A stretch of 64,000 nucleotides of DNA, from contig CACVBU010000738.1 of the NCBI GenBank assembly GCA_902728285.1, positions 1,837,491-1,901,490 on the forward strand, read 5' to 3'. The DNA comes from Clytia hemisphaerica (Eukaryota; Cnidaria; Hydrozoa; Leptothecata; Clytiidae). The notes beneath the pieces were generated by a model that saw only the letters and a list, made by a program, of their open reading frames with translations, made no database searches and was not told where the DNA came from. This document shows positions 23,761 through 38,700 of this stretch, piece after piece. Position 1 is the stretch's first letter; every line of letters begins with the position of its first letter. The position numbers and the translations under genes are program-made.

Positions 23761-26700
23761 GTATGTTTGTTAGCTTATGGGGTTTCTTCCCATTTTTTTT
23801 TTGCCTGATTATTTTCAAAATCTTAACCCTTTAAGTGCCACGGTCATTTTTCTCTAAGTTTTTTAAAGAAAGTCGCTAGTTCAAACCTTAAAGGCTTATA
23901 TCTCCGGATCTAGAAAGAGTAAGAAGCTCGTTTATAGTTTATTGGAAAGCTTAGAGTCTCCTCTTTTTTTATGCGCCTTCGGCGCCACCCGATTTAGGAA
24001 GTGCAGGTTGGGCGGCGGTAAAGGGGGGGGGGTTAGGTTAGAGGAATTAAAGCAGTTTGGTTCGCTGCGCGGACCTACTTGAATGATAGAAAGGTGCCCA
24101 GTGGTAAAACTTAAAATTAATTCACTGGAGGACAGAATCAAGCAGGGCCAAATTTGGAGGTTCTTGTATCACTCGTTGACCAAACATGGTCAAAAAACGG
24201 TCAAAATCTTAAAAAAGTGGATTTTTTTTACTTTTTAGCTTAAAATCTCGCTGGAAAGACTCACTTTTGATTTTTTCTTGCTTAACCATGAAACCCAATC
24301 CAATTACTTCGAGTTAGACCAAAAATGAAGATTTCTAACTCAAACTTAGTATTGCGCCCTGATGAAGGCCTGATATATACGACATTCGCACTTTTAAAGG
24401 GTTAAAGATATCAAACTTTGTTTCAAAAGAATGAGAGTTGATTTTGTAAGACTTAATTCAGAAGTTTCAATTCAACGAATGATCTTAGCTTTGGTAAATA
24501 AAATTTGGCTGAATCCCTTTTAAGAGTAACCAATTTAAGTGGAAACTAATTTTTGCGGCCGAAAGAAAGCTCGAAAAAATTGCATTACGAAAGGAATTGA
24601 TTTTCACGGTTTTAGTCTATTTTGGACACATTTCTTTCATTTTCTTAGGGATTTTTCAATTTTTCTAATGACAAAATGGCCGAATTTTGAATTCACGAAA
24701 AAACGCGGAAATTATCTCCTTTAAAGTAATCAACGTTTTTCTTTTTTCTAGCCAACAAACACAATTTCGTACAATGTAAACGAACGTACAAGAAGATTGG
24801 TTGTTTCAGTCAAGCACACACCATCTCCAAAATCCCTCTCTTGACATACCGTGATGAAACCAGTTCATATTACAATGGAACATTGATCGATTGGGCAAAT
24901 TTCAAAGCTTCTCTACACAGGTACACGTTGTTTTTTATAAAAACATCAAAAGATTTTTGAAGCCTTCGGATGTTCTTAACTTTCTGAGTTTTAAGCCGAA
25001 AAATGTGTTCTTATTTTTGCCATTTTTCGAGCATTTTTACCCATTTTTTTAAGACATTGGGTGTTTTAGAGTCTGCAAAGCCTTGAAAATGTTCTTAACT
25101 TGTTCTTAACATTTGGAACATCGAAGCCTTTTGTTCTTATATAGTTTGTTCTTATAAAAAACGTGTATGGCACAATATTTTCATAATTTTGTAAGTTTTT
25201 TTTTGCGATTTCCTAGGAAGTCGGTGTTTTAGAGTCCGCAAAACCTTAAAATGTAATCAATTGGCCATCGAAGCCTTATTTTCTTACATTGTTTGTTCTT
25301 ATAAAAAATGTGTATAATTTCCCCGTTAAAGGTTATATATTTTGGTCTGTAATTTTATGATTATATAATTTTCCTGCCGGATCTGTTGGTTTTCCAACGG
25401 TTCTGGTGGCTGGTCAGAAGACAACATGAGAGCGACTGTATTCATTTCATTGTAATACAAAAGGCAAAGTTAATGATAACTTTCCTACTTTTCAGCTTGG
25501 CGTGTGAATGCCATGAGATTGCGAAGAAACAACAATTACGATATTTCGCCATTCGTTATTGGGGCGAGTGTTGGGGCGGTAAAGACACGAACGCCCTTGA
25601 CGAACTTGTCACAAAAGGTCATGGCGCGTCCACTAAATGTGCCAATGTGGATTATCAGCAGTGCACTGATCATTCAGGTAACATTTTTGAAATATTTGAA
25701 ATATATTCCGCACGTTGTTAAAACTTTTTGAGTTTTAAGCCCAAAATTGTTTTTTAAATGTGCTTATTTTCACCTTTTTTGTGAGTATTTTTGTGCAGTT
25801 TTCTATATCCTACTATATAATTTCTTCTTTTAAAAAAACTTTGTATATTGATTGATAATGATTCTGAAGCAAACAGTCAGAAACAGTGTCATTTTTACTG
25901 ACCACCCTGGATTATTACACTCAAAAAACCAGACCCTCCTGGATTTTTTTATTTTTATATTTTTATTTTCCAGACCACCCTGAATGTCACACTTCCTTAA
26001 CATAGGGGGTACAGACTTTTTCTGGAATAGCCCAATAAACATTATGTGTTTCGAATTAATGATCTTTTTTCCTTTCGATTTTTTAGGAGGCACAGAATGT
26101 GTCGGTCAAGAATTCGCAGAATACATGTACTTGATCACTGATGAGAGTGACAGTAAGTCATTTGTTTACCCAGGTCTTTAAAGATAAGCACAAATATCGA
26201 AACCTGATACAGTAAAACCTCTAATAAATTGACACTCTAAAATGTGGATACTTTTAATCAACGGACACTTAACCCGTTTTCCCGATGGTGTCCGTTAATC
26301 TCCTGGTTGGGAAATTTACCTACACTACTGGAAGTGGAAACTCATTCATTTAAAGCCTTTCTTTCTTCGTTTTCTATAGCATCTGTGAATGGTGGATATA
26401 CTGAATGGACGGAATTTTCTAAATGTTCTTTAACATGTGGTATTGGTGTCTCAATCCGTGAAAGAACTTGCACCAATCCAATGCCCAAAGGAAACGGGAA
26501 AGATTGCACTGGTCTTGGACCAAACACAGAGACGAGAGAATGCAAATTAGCTGATTGTCCAAGTAAGTGGCTGATTGAAATCTTAAATTAGAAATTGAAA
26601 TTTGAATCTACTTTGATGTATTAGGCTCATGGCGTTCTAATGTAAACTTTAGATTATGGCTCACTGTTATTACAACTGATACTGACATTACTAAAACACT

Positions 26701-29700
26701 AATAAATCAATACTTTTTCATACGGGTGTATGAAATAATGTGAAAAATAGCTTTCCAATCTGCTTCAAAATGAGAACACTGATACTGGAAATCATATAAA
26801 TTATATCCAACCGCTCAGCATTAGATAAAGGAGGATCTACGGGTTTAACAGTGTGACGGTATTTCGGTGTTAAAAGGGTCATATGGTGATGAAATAAGGA
26901 TTTTAGCAATTTCTTGCTGGTCAGTTCTGACTGCGATTTAAGAAAAATGCGACCCTCTCTTTACTGTATACCTTAGTCGACCGAAGTTGTGTATTTTGAA
27001 ACATCTTTTTGAGCTTTTCAATGAAGACTTCTCCAATTGCAATACATTTCCTGTCAAAACATAAGCACATCCACGCTCATACACAAATTAAGACGTTCTA
27101 ATAAAAAAAATATAATGCTTGACGGAAGTCACACACAATGTTTTGAAATTGCTATTCGAGCGTTTTAGATAATTTCTCCCATAATGCCTTCTAGTTGACT
27201 GGTTTGAATTTTTCTCTGAACATTTTGATTTAAACAAATCTTTCCCATAATGCCTTGTAGTTGACTGGTTTGATTTTTTTTTCTGAACATTTTGATTTAA
27301 ACAAATCTTTCCCATAATGCCTTGTAGTTGACTGGTTTGAATTTTTTCTGAACATTTTGATTTAAATAAATCTTTCCCACAATGCCTTGTAGTTGACTGG
27401 TTTGAATTTTTTTCTGAACATTTTGATTTAAATAAATCTTTCCCATAATGCCTTGTAGTTGACTGGTTTGAATTTTTTTCTGAACATTTTGATTTAAATA
27501 AATCTTTCCCATAATGCCTTGTAGTTGACTGGTTTGAATTTTTTTCTGAACATTTTGATTTAAATAAATCTTTCCCATAATGCCTTGTAGTTGACTGGTT
27601 TGAATTTTTTTCTGAACATTTTGATTTAAATAAATCTTTCCCATAATGCCTTGTAGTTGACTGGTTTGAATTTTTTCTGAACATTTTGATTTAAATAAAT
27701 CTTTCCCATAATGCCTTGTAGTTGACTGGTTTGAATTTTTTTCTGAATTTTGATTTAAATAAATCTTTCCCATAATGCCTTGTAGTTGACTGGTTTGAAT
27801 TTTTTTCTGAACATTTTGTTTAAATAAATCTTTCCCATGATGCTTTGTAGTTGACGGAGGGTACACACAATGGTCGATGTTTGAACAATGTTCAGTATCT
27901 TGTGGTATTGGAGTAATGAAGAGATCTAGATATTGCACCAACCCACGCCCTGAACATGGCGGCAAAATGTGTTCAGATGGTGCAATTGAAATTGAAGCTA
28001 AGCCGTGCAGACCTAAAGAATGTCCAGGTAATGTTTTTGTTGAAGAAGAACCTGCCAAGTCCTTTTTTAGTTAAAGACAACTCCTTGTTAATATGTGAAT
28101 GAAATTAAAACTGGTCACAGGTTGTGAATCCAAGCTCAGAGATTTAATCAAGCTCATTCAAAACTTATGTTTAAAAGAACGAACATTTCGACTGTGAGAC
28201 CATGTTCAGACGTTACGGTTCCGTTTCGTTCCGAAATAAAACAGGGTGTCTACGGGACCTTGAAAACCTTGGAAACCTTGAAAATGAACCACCCAACCTT
28301 GAAAACCTTGAAAACTATCAATTTTCTTGGAAAAACCTTGAAAACTTTAAAAAATCGTTAAAAACCTTGAAAAGTACTATCCAGTTATTCGAAAAGTAAG
28401 AATAAGTAAAAAACCGCCTGCTGCGCTAAACCTTTATAACATTTAGAGAATTCCATATTTCCCTGTTTCTGTTGTGATTCTGTCGCAACGAATGCAACAT
28501 ATTCTTTTATCATTATTTGCTGTAAAACGATTCCGAAACAAGTGTGAGCGTCAAAATTCGAAACGTCAAAAAAGAAGACGTTACAAAGCAAAACAGATCG
28601 AAACGATTTCGCTCCACTTTTTTCATCGGAACGGAACTGCTCCGTTTTCTTGCTCCGAATCGTTCCAAAACCAATATGAGCACACTCGATCCGTAACGAA
28701 AATCATACTGGAGCGAAAAGGAACAGTAACGTGTGAACATGATCTGAAAATATGGCCTATAAAGAGGAAAATCAAATTCAAGGGAAGTCATTGCAGTGGT
28801 ACGCTGAAAATAGAATATTAAAATCTTTTTCAGAATGACGTCAAGATGGAAGTTCAGCTCAAAAAAAATCATCCGGCGCGGAAAATACACTCAATGGAAA
28901 ACCGGCTTAAACATTTACTTAATCATTTCTTTACTTCCAGTAAACGGTGGGCTGAGCGAATGGAGTACTCCGTCATCTTGTTCTGTGACCTGCGGTGAAG
29001 GTGAAGCAACACAGACCAGAACGTGCACCAATCCCGCCCCTGCCCATGGCGGCAATGACTGCGAAGGAGACAGAAAGAGAACTGTTAAATGTAATGCTCC
29101 CAAGCTATGCCCAGGTATGTTAATTAGACTAAAAAAGAATCGCATATTTTACCCATTGGTCTATTTCATCATTACAATATAAAGACATTCTTGGAAAGTA
29201 ATCTACGCGATGTCACAGGTTGTGATATGTCTTTCAGACTGTTATTTAGGTTTTAAACGCTACTTAATATGTTAACATGATTCTTAGCCCTACTCGTAAA
29301 GGTTCCATGTTCTGGATTTTATAAAAGGTCTGCTATAGTGGTACTCTCGACTGAATAGCTATGTTATAGTTAAATCTGTTCGTTACCGTACTAAGGACTT
29401 TTCTCTTTACAAAATATCACTGTGAAGTTTTTTGATTACCTTCTGGAAAAATTTCGTCACTTAGAGGCATTGTCGGCACTTTCCCCCGACCAAAATTTCA
29501 AATTCGTCACTTTTCTCCGACCAAAATTTCAAATTTGTCACTTTCCCCCGACTAAACTGTCCAAAAGAAATGGTTTCCTTCAAAATAGATCTTGTAATTC
29601 GACGTTTAGAGCACAAATTTCGGTAAATAAAGGTGTAAAAAAATTTGATTTGAAATTTGGTTGCGTTATGAAACTTCGGGTAAATGTTTTGGTCGGGGAT

Positions 29701-32700
29701 AAAAAAAATCGGGTGCAAGTTTTGGTCGGGTGATAAAATATTCGGGAAATATTTCGTCGGGGAAAAATTTCGTCACCCCCTCAAAATTTTCGTCACTTTC
29801 CCCCGACATTTTTTCCCCGATAAGGTACATATAAACTCGCTAATGAACGTGTTTTTTTGTTCACACTGTTCATGTTTTTTTGCTTTTCTTTACAGTCGAC
29901 GGTGGCTACACAGAATGGTCAATGTTTGGACCTTGTTCTTCCTTATGTGGCCTTGGTACACAGACAAGATCACGAAACTGCACCAACCCAATACCAATGC
30001 ATGGTGGGAAAATTTGTGCTGATGGTGCTGTTCAGGTTGAAGGAAAATCTTGCAAACTTAAAGAATGCCCAGGTATACTAATTTTATGTATGAACCTCAG
30101 AATATACATTCAGTTATAAATATGTTAAGAGAGTAGTAAAAAGCTAGACAGCGCTTCGTATACCTGATAACTGAGCACATTTTTACCGTAATCTCTGCCC
30201 AGATTCTGATTACTCCTTGCTGAAAGTTTAAAGGCTGTGCCATACCACTTCGTTATGTGGAGAGAAAACCTTTGTCGCAGATCTTGTAAAAACTTTACTT
30301 CTAAAAAAGCAAATGGTTTGAGTTATCTTATATTCTTATATTATATTATATACACATTCACCGAGAGATACTCCTCTAGTTGGCTTACTGTTTTCCATCA
30401 GTGAAATAATTTTCATCATTAAGTATATTTTGAAAGATACAAAAGGTCTACAGAAAGGGGAATAATAACCTCTAATCTACTTTCAGGGGTGCTTAAAACT
30501 TAAAACCATGATCTATACTTTCCTGGACAGCTTCCAAAACTTCTTCCCTCAATTTTTCAACGTTTTTTTTTCTAGTTGATGGTCAATGGGGTCCATTCAC
30601 AAAATACTCAGAATGTTCAGCTAGTTGTGGATTCGGAAATCAAACGCGATCACGTCGGTGTGACAACCCTGCTCCTCAACATGGTGGAGATAATTGTTTG
30701 GGAGATAGTATTCAATCAAGAGCCTGCAAAGTGGAAGAATGCCCAGGTATGTAAAGAATCAATAGAAACACTTGAAACTGAAGAAGAAACATATTTCCAC
30801 TCCACTTCTCCTTATGTTACCCAACACAATCGAGACATTATCTTAGTTCAAAATCAACAGTGTTACAAAGGCCTAGTTGTATTTGTTTACGCCGTCTCCC
30901 TTAGCTTGCTTGATGAAGTATTTTACAGTCACACGGTCACACTCACGCAAAATATAGCTTGCGCAAAACTATCAACATAGCGTTCTTTTAGTGTACAAAA
31001 CATCTGACGTTCTTTGATTATGGAAGTTGTTAGTTGTTTTGACGTTTCGCTTGAGAGGGATTGTAAGTAAACTTGAGATCCATGACATTCTTCTTGCTTT
31101 CCATTTCAGTCAACGGTGCCTTCACACAATGGTCTTTGTTTTCCGCTTGTTCAAAAACATGCGGAGAGGGAGTCAAATCACGAACCCGGTCATGTACGAA
31201 TCCGGAACCACAACACGGCGGTGATGAATGCAACGGTCCAGTTCTTGATGAACAAAAATGCAAAGTCATCGATTGCCCAGGTTTGTTAAATAGCTTTTTA
31301 TGTTTACGGTATGCTTTGGTATGCCCAATGAGCTTTATATAAACATTGGATGCAGCTTCTCATTTCCGGCCAAGCGAAATATTTTGCTCGAAGTTCTTTT
31401 TGAAAAGTGGTACCCACGCTAGATCTACTTTTCTTGTCCACTAGTGATTTAGCGCTATTTGTCGTTAGGCAAAGGTTAAACACATCAATGGCTTCTTTGC
31501 GGGTATCACAAAAAACGGTGAAAAGGACACACTCCCCTACCTTCGGGTAGATTCAAATGTTTTGAAATTCGATCACGTTCAACCTAAATACAAAAATACG
31601 TGGCGAACTAGTCGACTTCAAGAATGGACACACTTCCACACACTTTCACAAACTATCGAAATAGGAACCTTGGATCACATCCGACTCTGGTCACAGCTTT
31701 ACTTGCAGAAAGTTTTTCTTGTCTCCAACGAAAATACTCACGTCTACTTTTATACAACACCTTATTCATTTCCACTTTTGCAGTTGATGGAGGACTATCT
31801 TCTTGGAGTATTTTCGGTCAATGTTCGAAAACGTGTGGTAAAGGAGTGCAATCACGATCACGCTCATGCACCAATCCACCACCTGCTCATAATGGAAAAG
31901 AATGTGATGGCGATCTTAATGAACAAAAAGATTGCTTCCTCAAACCATGCCCCAGTAAGTTAATTTCTCTTCCCCAGTACCCAACGTTTATCTAATGTCC
32001 GCAACGTCCATATAGCGTTAGATAAATGTTGAAACAACGTTGTGTGCCTGCTGACTGCGGTCGTTGATTCAGATGATTCGTGGTTTTTAAGTGTAGTCGC
32101 TTTTTTGGCTACGTACTATTGTGTAACTTTGCCTTTTCAAGTCAAAATAAATTCTATACATGCATTAAGAAGTTTCATCATGGAAAATGCAAAGAGCACT
32201 TTTTCCTTACATTTTGTTTTTGATTTCTAGAAACAAAAAGGTTTATCAAAAATAATTATTTGTTTACATGATTTATTTGTTTAACAATAGTCGATGGAGG
32301 ATATTCTGATTGGAGTGAATTTGGAGAATGCTCGAAAACTTGCGGAGGAGGTGTACAGAAGAGAACACGTCTTTGTAATTGGCCTGCACCACAATATGGT
32401 GGTAAAGATTGCCAAGGTCCTAAAGAAGAAGAAAAACCATGCTCGAGTAACTCTTGTCCCGGTAAAGTCTTTTTTAACTAAAGTTATTGAAACTTTTAAG
32501 ACTTCTAGTTCTGATTTAGCGCTTTCAAATGATCAGCATCACGGCTTTTTTATCAATTACGTCACTGACTAAGCCCGTCTCGTATCTAAGAAATTACCTG
32601 TTCCATTAAAACAAAAGCCCTTCTCGGAAATTCTGTCAGGAATGAATTGCCTCAGTATTACCTCGAAGTGAACGAGTTCATTGCGTGACGTCAATGAACA

Positions 32701-35700
32701 TATTTTAAATGCTGTGAAGGTATTTCCTCATAATAATTCTTATTTTACTGGATCTTTATCTAATTGAGTCTTTCTTTTCTAGTCGATGGTCAATGGGGTC
32801 CATTCACAAAATATTCAGAATGTTCAGCTAGTTGTGGCTTCGGAAATCAAACGCGATCACGTCGCTGTGACAACCCTGCTCCTCAACATGATGGAGATAA
32901 TTGTTTGGGAGATAATATTCAATCCAGAGCCTGCAAAGTGAAAGAATGCCCAGGTATGCATGCAATGATTCTTTCTGGTTCTTGTTTTTAATTTTGTTTT
33001 GCAATAGTGTATTAAGAAATGAAAAGGGTTTGGAAAGGGACACCCGACCCAAATAGTCCCTTGTCGTATAAATCATAATTTTAACGCAAAAAGCAACCCT
33101 GATTGGACTCCCTCACTCCCGGTTACGCCTGCAGCCACCAGATTAATATACTTACTTACTTAGACAATAAAACTGCAATGTATGAATTCTTGATATTTCA
33201 ACAACTGAGTTTGCCAACATCCATCTGACACAATATATATAGTAGTAAAATCAAACTAATATAAACGTTGGACGCAAGTTGAAACAGTGTTGTGTGTGTC
33301 AGGCGGACCATGTATGTATACAGTGGAGTCTTCGTATTTCGAACCTCTATGGCTCGAATCTCAACTCAGTCTTATTGTTCCTCCAGTTAACAATGCCTTT
33401 TTAACCTTACTCTATAACTAAATATTTTCTTAACTCGAACAAATTTATGTTCCCCCCGTACGAGTTTGATACATGAAAACTCCACATAAAAAAACTGATT
33501 CTGAAATTCAAAATTTCTTCAAAAATCTTATTTAGTTGACGGTGGGTTCACCAACTGGTCACCATTCACAGCTTGCTCTCGAACATGTGGTGATGGAACA
33601 CAAGAGAGAACACGATCATGTACAAACCCTTCACCAGCTCATGGTGGTAAAGAATGTGTTGGAAACACCAAAGAATCAAGACAATGCAAAGTCAAAGAAT
33701 GTCCAGGTTAGTCATGTTGTCCAGTATTGTAGTAATCATATTCAAAGGGACATACAATACATATGTTTCGATCAATAAATAAACTAAAGGGAATCCATGC
33801 ATATAATTACAGCTTGAAAGCGTTATGGCCATATAGTATGGGACTCATAAATATCAAAATATCTCAAAATATCCTGCAAAATTATATTAGGGGCCTTAAA
33901 TTTTATCAGATAAGGAGAGAGAGTGAGGTGTATAAACTTAAAGAGACTACTCCTAGAGCAAGGAGAAGAAATTTGTAATTTAACTTCTACTTTCGGAATT
34001 GTACTTTCGGAGGATGGGAAGTAGTAAGTAACTTATATATTATATAGACAGATATGCATTCATTGTTTGGCAATAGATAGATAGATATGCCCTCCGATGC
34101 ATCGGAATGGGTCCTACCCACAATGGAGTAGGAATCACAGCGCAAGCAGACATTGTAACCCTGCAGATGCGAGCTGCCGAGCCATGGTGTATACCACGAC
34201 ACTCGAACTACACGGGAGAACGGATGTCCTTGCAGGTGTAGAACATCCTAAGTGTCTCAGCACACCACAATGTCTGGAATATTGTTGGAACCACAATGTC
34301 TTGGCAATATTGTTGGTTAACTAGTACTCTTAATAATGTTTTGGGTAAAATTGCCCCAACCGAAGGTATCAGGAGAAGAAATTTGTAATTATATCAAACC
34401 AAAATCAGTTTCATTATGTGACTTCTTTCTTTGAACATTAATCTGTATTTTTGTAGTTGATGGTGGGCTCACCCAATGGACACCCTTCGGTCAATGTTCA
34501 ACATCGTGTGGCGATGGTATGCAATCACGAACCCGTTCATGCACCAACCCACCACCTGCTCATAATGGAAAAGAATGTGATGGTGATGTGGAAGAATATC
34601 AAGAATGCAAATTGAAAGAATGTCCAGGTTTGACATTTGTTTGACAATACAGGGTGTCCGGAAAAAAAAGTATCGAATTCGAACATGATTCTGAGTAGAA
34701 GGTTGTTACGTGTGTTTAACAAAATGTAAGAAAATATACAGTATACCAACACAATAATTGTTTTTACAATAGTCATTATGATTAAAAAGAAGTAACTTTC
34801 TTTACAATTTTCATGACGTTAAAGTTATTGGGAATTGTTTTTTTGTAAAAGTTATTCATAAAAGATGTCTTGTGACAGTTTATATGACAAAGAGAGAAAC
34901 TTTGATAAACATTGCAAATTTAGTGAAACACACACAAGAACCTTCTTTTTATAGAAGTGGTACGACTCGATACTTTTTTTGGGTCACCTTGTAAAGTCCT
35001 GCAAAGATCACCAACCTAGCAGACATTAAGGAGTGAGCTGGAGTTTCTATAAGATACTTCACTAATTGGTCATTTGAAGTAATGACGCGTTCTTTAGAGA
35101 AAGTAACAAAATCTCATTATTGCTTTTCTTTCATTTCAGTTGATGGAGGTTATAGTTCATGGTCATCGTATTCTGAATGTTCAGAACCATGTGGAGATGG
35201 TTTAATGACAAGAAAACGAACATGTACAAATCCTTCACCTGCTCATGGTGGAAAACAATGTCAAGGAGCTACTATTGAAGAAAAACAATGCAAAGTCAAA
35301 GAATGCCCAGGTATATTCACGCTTCTACTTGATTCATATGTTTCTATCACTAAATAAACAAAAAGGGAATCCATGTATGCCATTATATAACCAAAAATCC
35401 GATATTGATCCCCTGACAAGGGAAAGTTGCCCGGACAATGCACTCTTAATCTGCCATGGCAAAGACTTTTTCAATGAGCCATTTCTGCCCTAAACTCTCT
35501 TAAAGAATATGGCATTTATCCATGACATAGTCGGAATGACACGGACGAGTGAAAGATTTAGTTATTTGTTTGGGTTTATTACAGGAAATATGTTTTGTAT
35601 ACGTGTTTGTCCCAAAGCAATTTTGAGTACACCTGAAAATCGGACCGGTATTTAGACAGTCTTTTAAGGGCCGGTAAAATTACTGGTCAAATAGTACAAA

Positions 35701-38700
35701 AAGGCCGGTCATTTCAATGCATCCGGTCCATAACCAGGCTCGATTAACCGGTCGACATCCTTTTTAAAACAATTTGTTTGATGTAATCGTCATTAACAAA
35801 CACTAATGAACGGCCCGGACTGGTAAAACGTGCATCCATGAGTGTCTACGAGCGGTCAGGACCGTTTGAAATCAGATTTTATATAAGGTCTAAAGGCCAA
35901 TCTAAAACAAAAACTTGACTGCTATTAGACCGCTCGTAATACCGTACCAAGACCGGTCCGATTTTCAGTTAATTTAAGTCGTCCAGTTTGTGTAATAATG
36001 CAAAGTATTAGCTAGTACCCAGCTCTCTGGCTAGTCACCATCCAAAAACTGACCTCCTTGCGCACCTCGCATCGTATCTATTTATATGGAGGAAGGTTCT
36101 GAGAGATCCGTGTCAAATAGGAATCGAATATCAGTCACATACCCATGGCACTCTAAGCGCTCAAAGTGCTTGTCCCAATACTCCTTTTTTAATAAATAAT
36201 CATTTTCTTTCGTTTCAGTGGATGGAGGTTACAGTTCATGGTCATCGTATTCTGAATGTTCAGAAGCATGTGGAGATGGTTTAATGACAAGAAAACGAAC
36301 ATGTACAAATCCTTCACCTGCTCATGGTGGAAAACAATGTCAAGGAGCTTCTACTGAAGAAAAACAATGCAAAGTCAAAGAATGTCCAGGTATAATTCCT
36401 AGACAACTTTTTATCCAATGGGAAATAATTATTGTAGATTTCATACTGACTTACTACTAGACCTTGCTTTCAACTCATTTAGATAAATGTTACGCCCTTT
36501 CTCCTAGCTTGAGAGCATGAGTGTCTTTGTCCTTGGTTTTAGAATCAAAGGAAGGAATAGATTTCTTGGTAGATATTAGATTGCCATATATTTAATGTAT
36601 TCTTCTTTTAAGTCAATGGAGGTTTCAGTGAGTGGTCATCGTACGGTGTTTGTAGCAAGACCTGTGGAGGCGGAACACAAGAACGAAAACGAGAATGTAA
36701 CACTCCCAAACCAGCTCATGGTGGCGAAAACTGCAAAGGTGAAACACAACAATCAAGAACGTGTAAACTCAAAGAATGTCCTGGTAGGTTTTTCTTTTCT
36801 CAAATTTCATTGTATTATCTGTGCTATACTTTTGAATCTTCGGTCATTTCAATTTTTTGCAGGGCACCTTTCACTGCAAAAATAACCTTGTTCTTAATTG
36901 GAGGGTACACATTTACAAGCTGTGCTAAAATACAAAATTTTAATTATCATTTTACCTACCTTCAAAGTTACTACCGGTCAATCCAAGACATTTCAGACAT
37001 TTTATTTTTATATTTAGAAGCCCCCCCTCTACTACTGTAGCTATACGACATTTCAACATTAGTCATTAGGGAGGTTAATTAATTACAGACCTACCTTAAG
37101 GAAACTATTTTTCGCGATTTCTCGGCAACACTGTAAAAATTTAGAACCCGCGATATATAAATTTGGACATTTTTCTTTAAAAAATCTGAAAAAAGATTTT
37201 TTTTTTCGACCGCACAAATTAGCTCTCGTTGAAATTAGCTCCCTTATGAAAGTTGGAAAGATATTTTCTCTGTTTGCTAACTACAGTCGACGGTGGTGTA
37301 AGCCAATGGTCAGCATTTAGCAAATGTTCAAAATCGTGCGGTGTAGGAGAACACGAAAGAACACGAACCTGCACCAACCCGCCACCACAACATGGAGGAA
37401 AAGAATGCGATGAAGATTTGAAAGAAGTTCAAGAATGTCAAATCAAGAAATGCCCAGGTATTTAAAATGTGTTTTATAGGACTTCAGTCGGCTCTCTCTA
37501 ATTCGATCTCAACGGGGTATCTAATTTCTATTTATTATTCTATTTTTATCTATCTATATTCTAATCTAATTTGTTCGAGTTATAGAGAGGTTCGAATTAT
37601 AGAAAGCATTTAGCTAAGGTTTTTCCTTGAAGGGGAATAACGGTTTGTTCGAGTTATGGGACGTTTCGAATGATAGAAGTTTGAATTAGCGAATATTGAC
37701 TGTATTTTTAATTTTTTCTGAAAAAGTGTATCCTAGACTCAAACAATGCATTATTCCGATCTCAGAGAGATGAAAATGACGAGATATTAATAAAAGAGGA
37801 GTATTTTACCCATTCGACACGCTCTCTGTTTGTGTTTCAGTCAATGGTGGCTACTCTGATTGGTCAGAATTCGGTGAATGTTCAACAGAATGCGGACCTG
37901 GTGTACAAAGCAGAGAAAGAGAGTGCAACAATCCCTCACCAGCTCATGGTGGCAAAGGATGTGTTGGTGAAGCTAAAGAAACAAGAAAATGTGAAGATAT
38001 GCCCTGTCCTGGTAAGATAATCTGCATGTTGTTTAATATGAGAAAAACTTTTTCGTTTCGAGATTTTTCGTTGTTTAGTATTGCACTTTCTGATTTCCTG
38101 AGCTATTTGCTACAGTTAATAGACCTGTTCTCTGAAGGTAGTTTTTATGTTTTGCCCTGAATTTTGCTTTGCTATTTCACATCGTATAATTGGGGACTTC
38201 ATCGGATATGCTGATAAAGTCACGAAAGATGACGAAAATTTCTACCTAAGCAGTCGCTTCATTTTTTATGTTTTAAAAATTTGCTGCTTCAACATTTTAC
38301 GTTTTGTATAATTGGGGAAATATAGTTTTGATACTTTTAAAATTCCATCCTTTTCCTTCAATTTTAGTCGATGGAGGTTACAGTTCATGGTCATCGTATT
38401 CTGAATGTTCAGAAGCATGTGGAGATGGTTTAATGACAAGAAAACGAACATGTACAAATCCTTCACCTGCTCATGGTGGAAAACAATGTCAAGGAGCTTC
38501 TACTGAAGAAAAACAATGCAAAGTCAAAGAATGCCCAGGTATGCTTCATTTAAGATATAACTCTAATATAATTAAATCCTGTCCATCTCGGAGAGGGTCT
38601 TACTCCAATTACTCCATATCTTGTAGAATTGGCTATTGTATTTGTAGGTTTTCTTTTGTCACAACATCAGCCATACCTAAGCTATGTCATATTTCTTTCA

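Noticed and set aside
27088-28058. Minus-strand ORFs of 198 and 253 codons with a 22-residue repeat
   Set aside because: They are the antisense of the 66-bp minisatellite (66 = 22 codons) and of the TSR 2 exon; the repeat length, not selection, keeps them open.
28513-28890. Minus-strand ORF of 125 codons
   Set aside because: It lies in an inverted-repeat element and overlaps the TSR 3 flank; composition is low-complexity and there are no recognisable motifs.
36010-36175. tRNA-like boxes on the minus strand (GAGCGCTTAGAGTGCC, ATTCGATTCC)
   Set aside because: Too diverged to separate from chance or an old SINE relic; no second copy was noticed.
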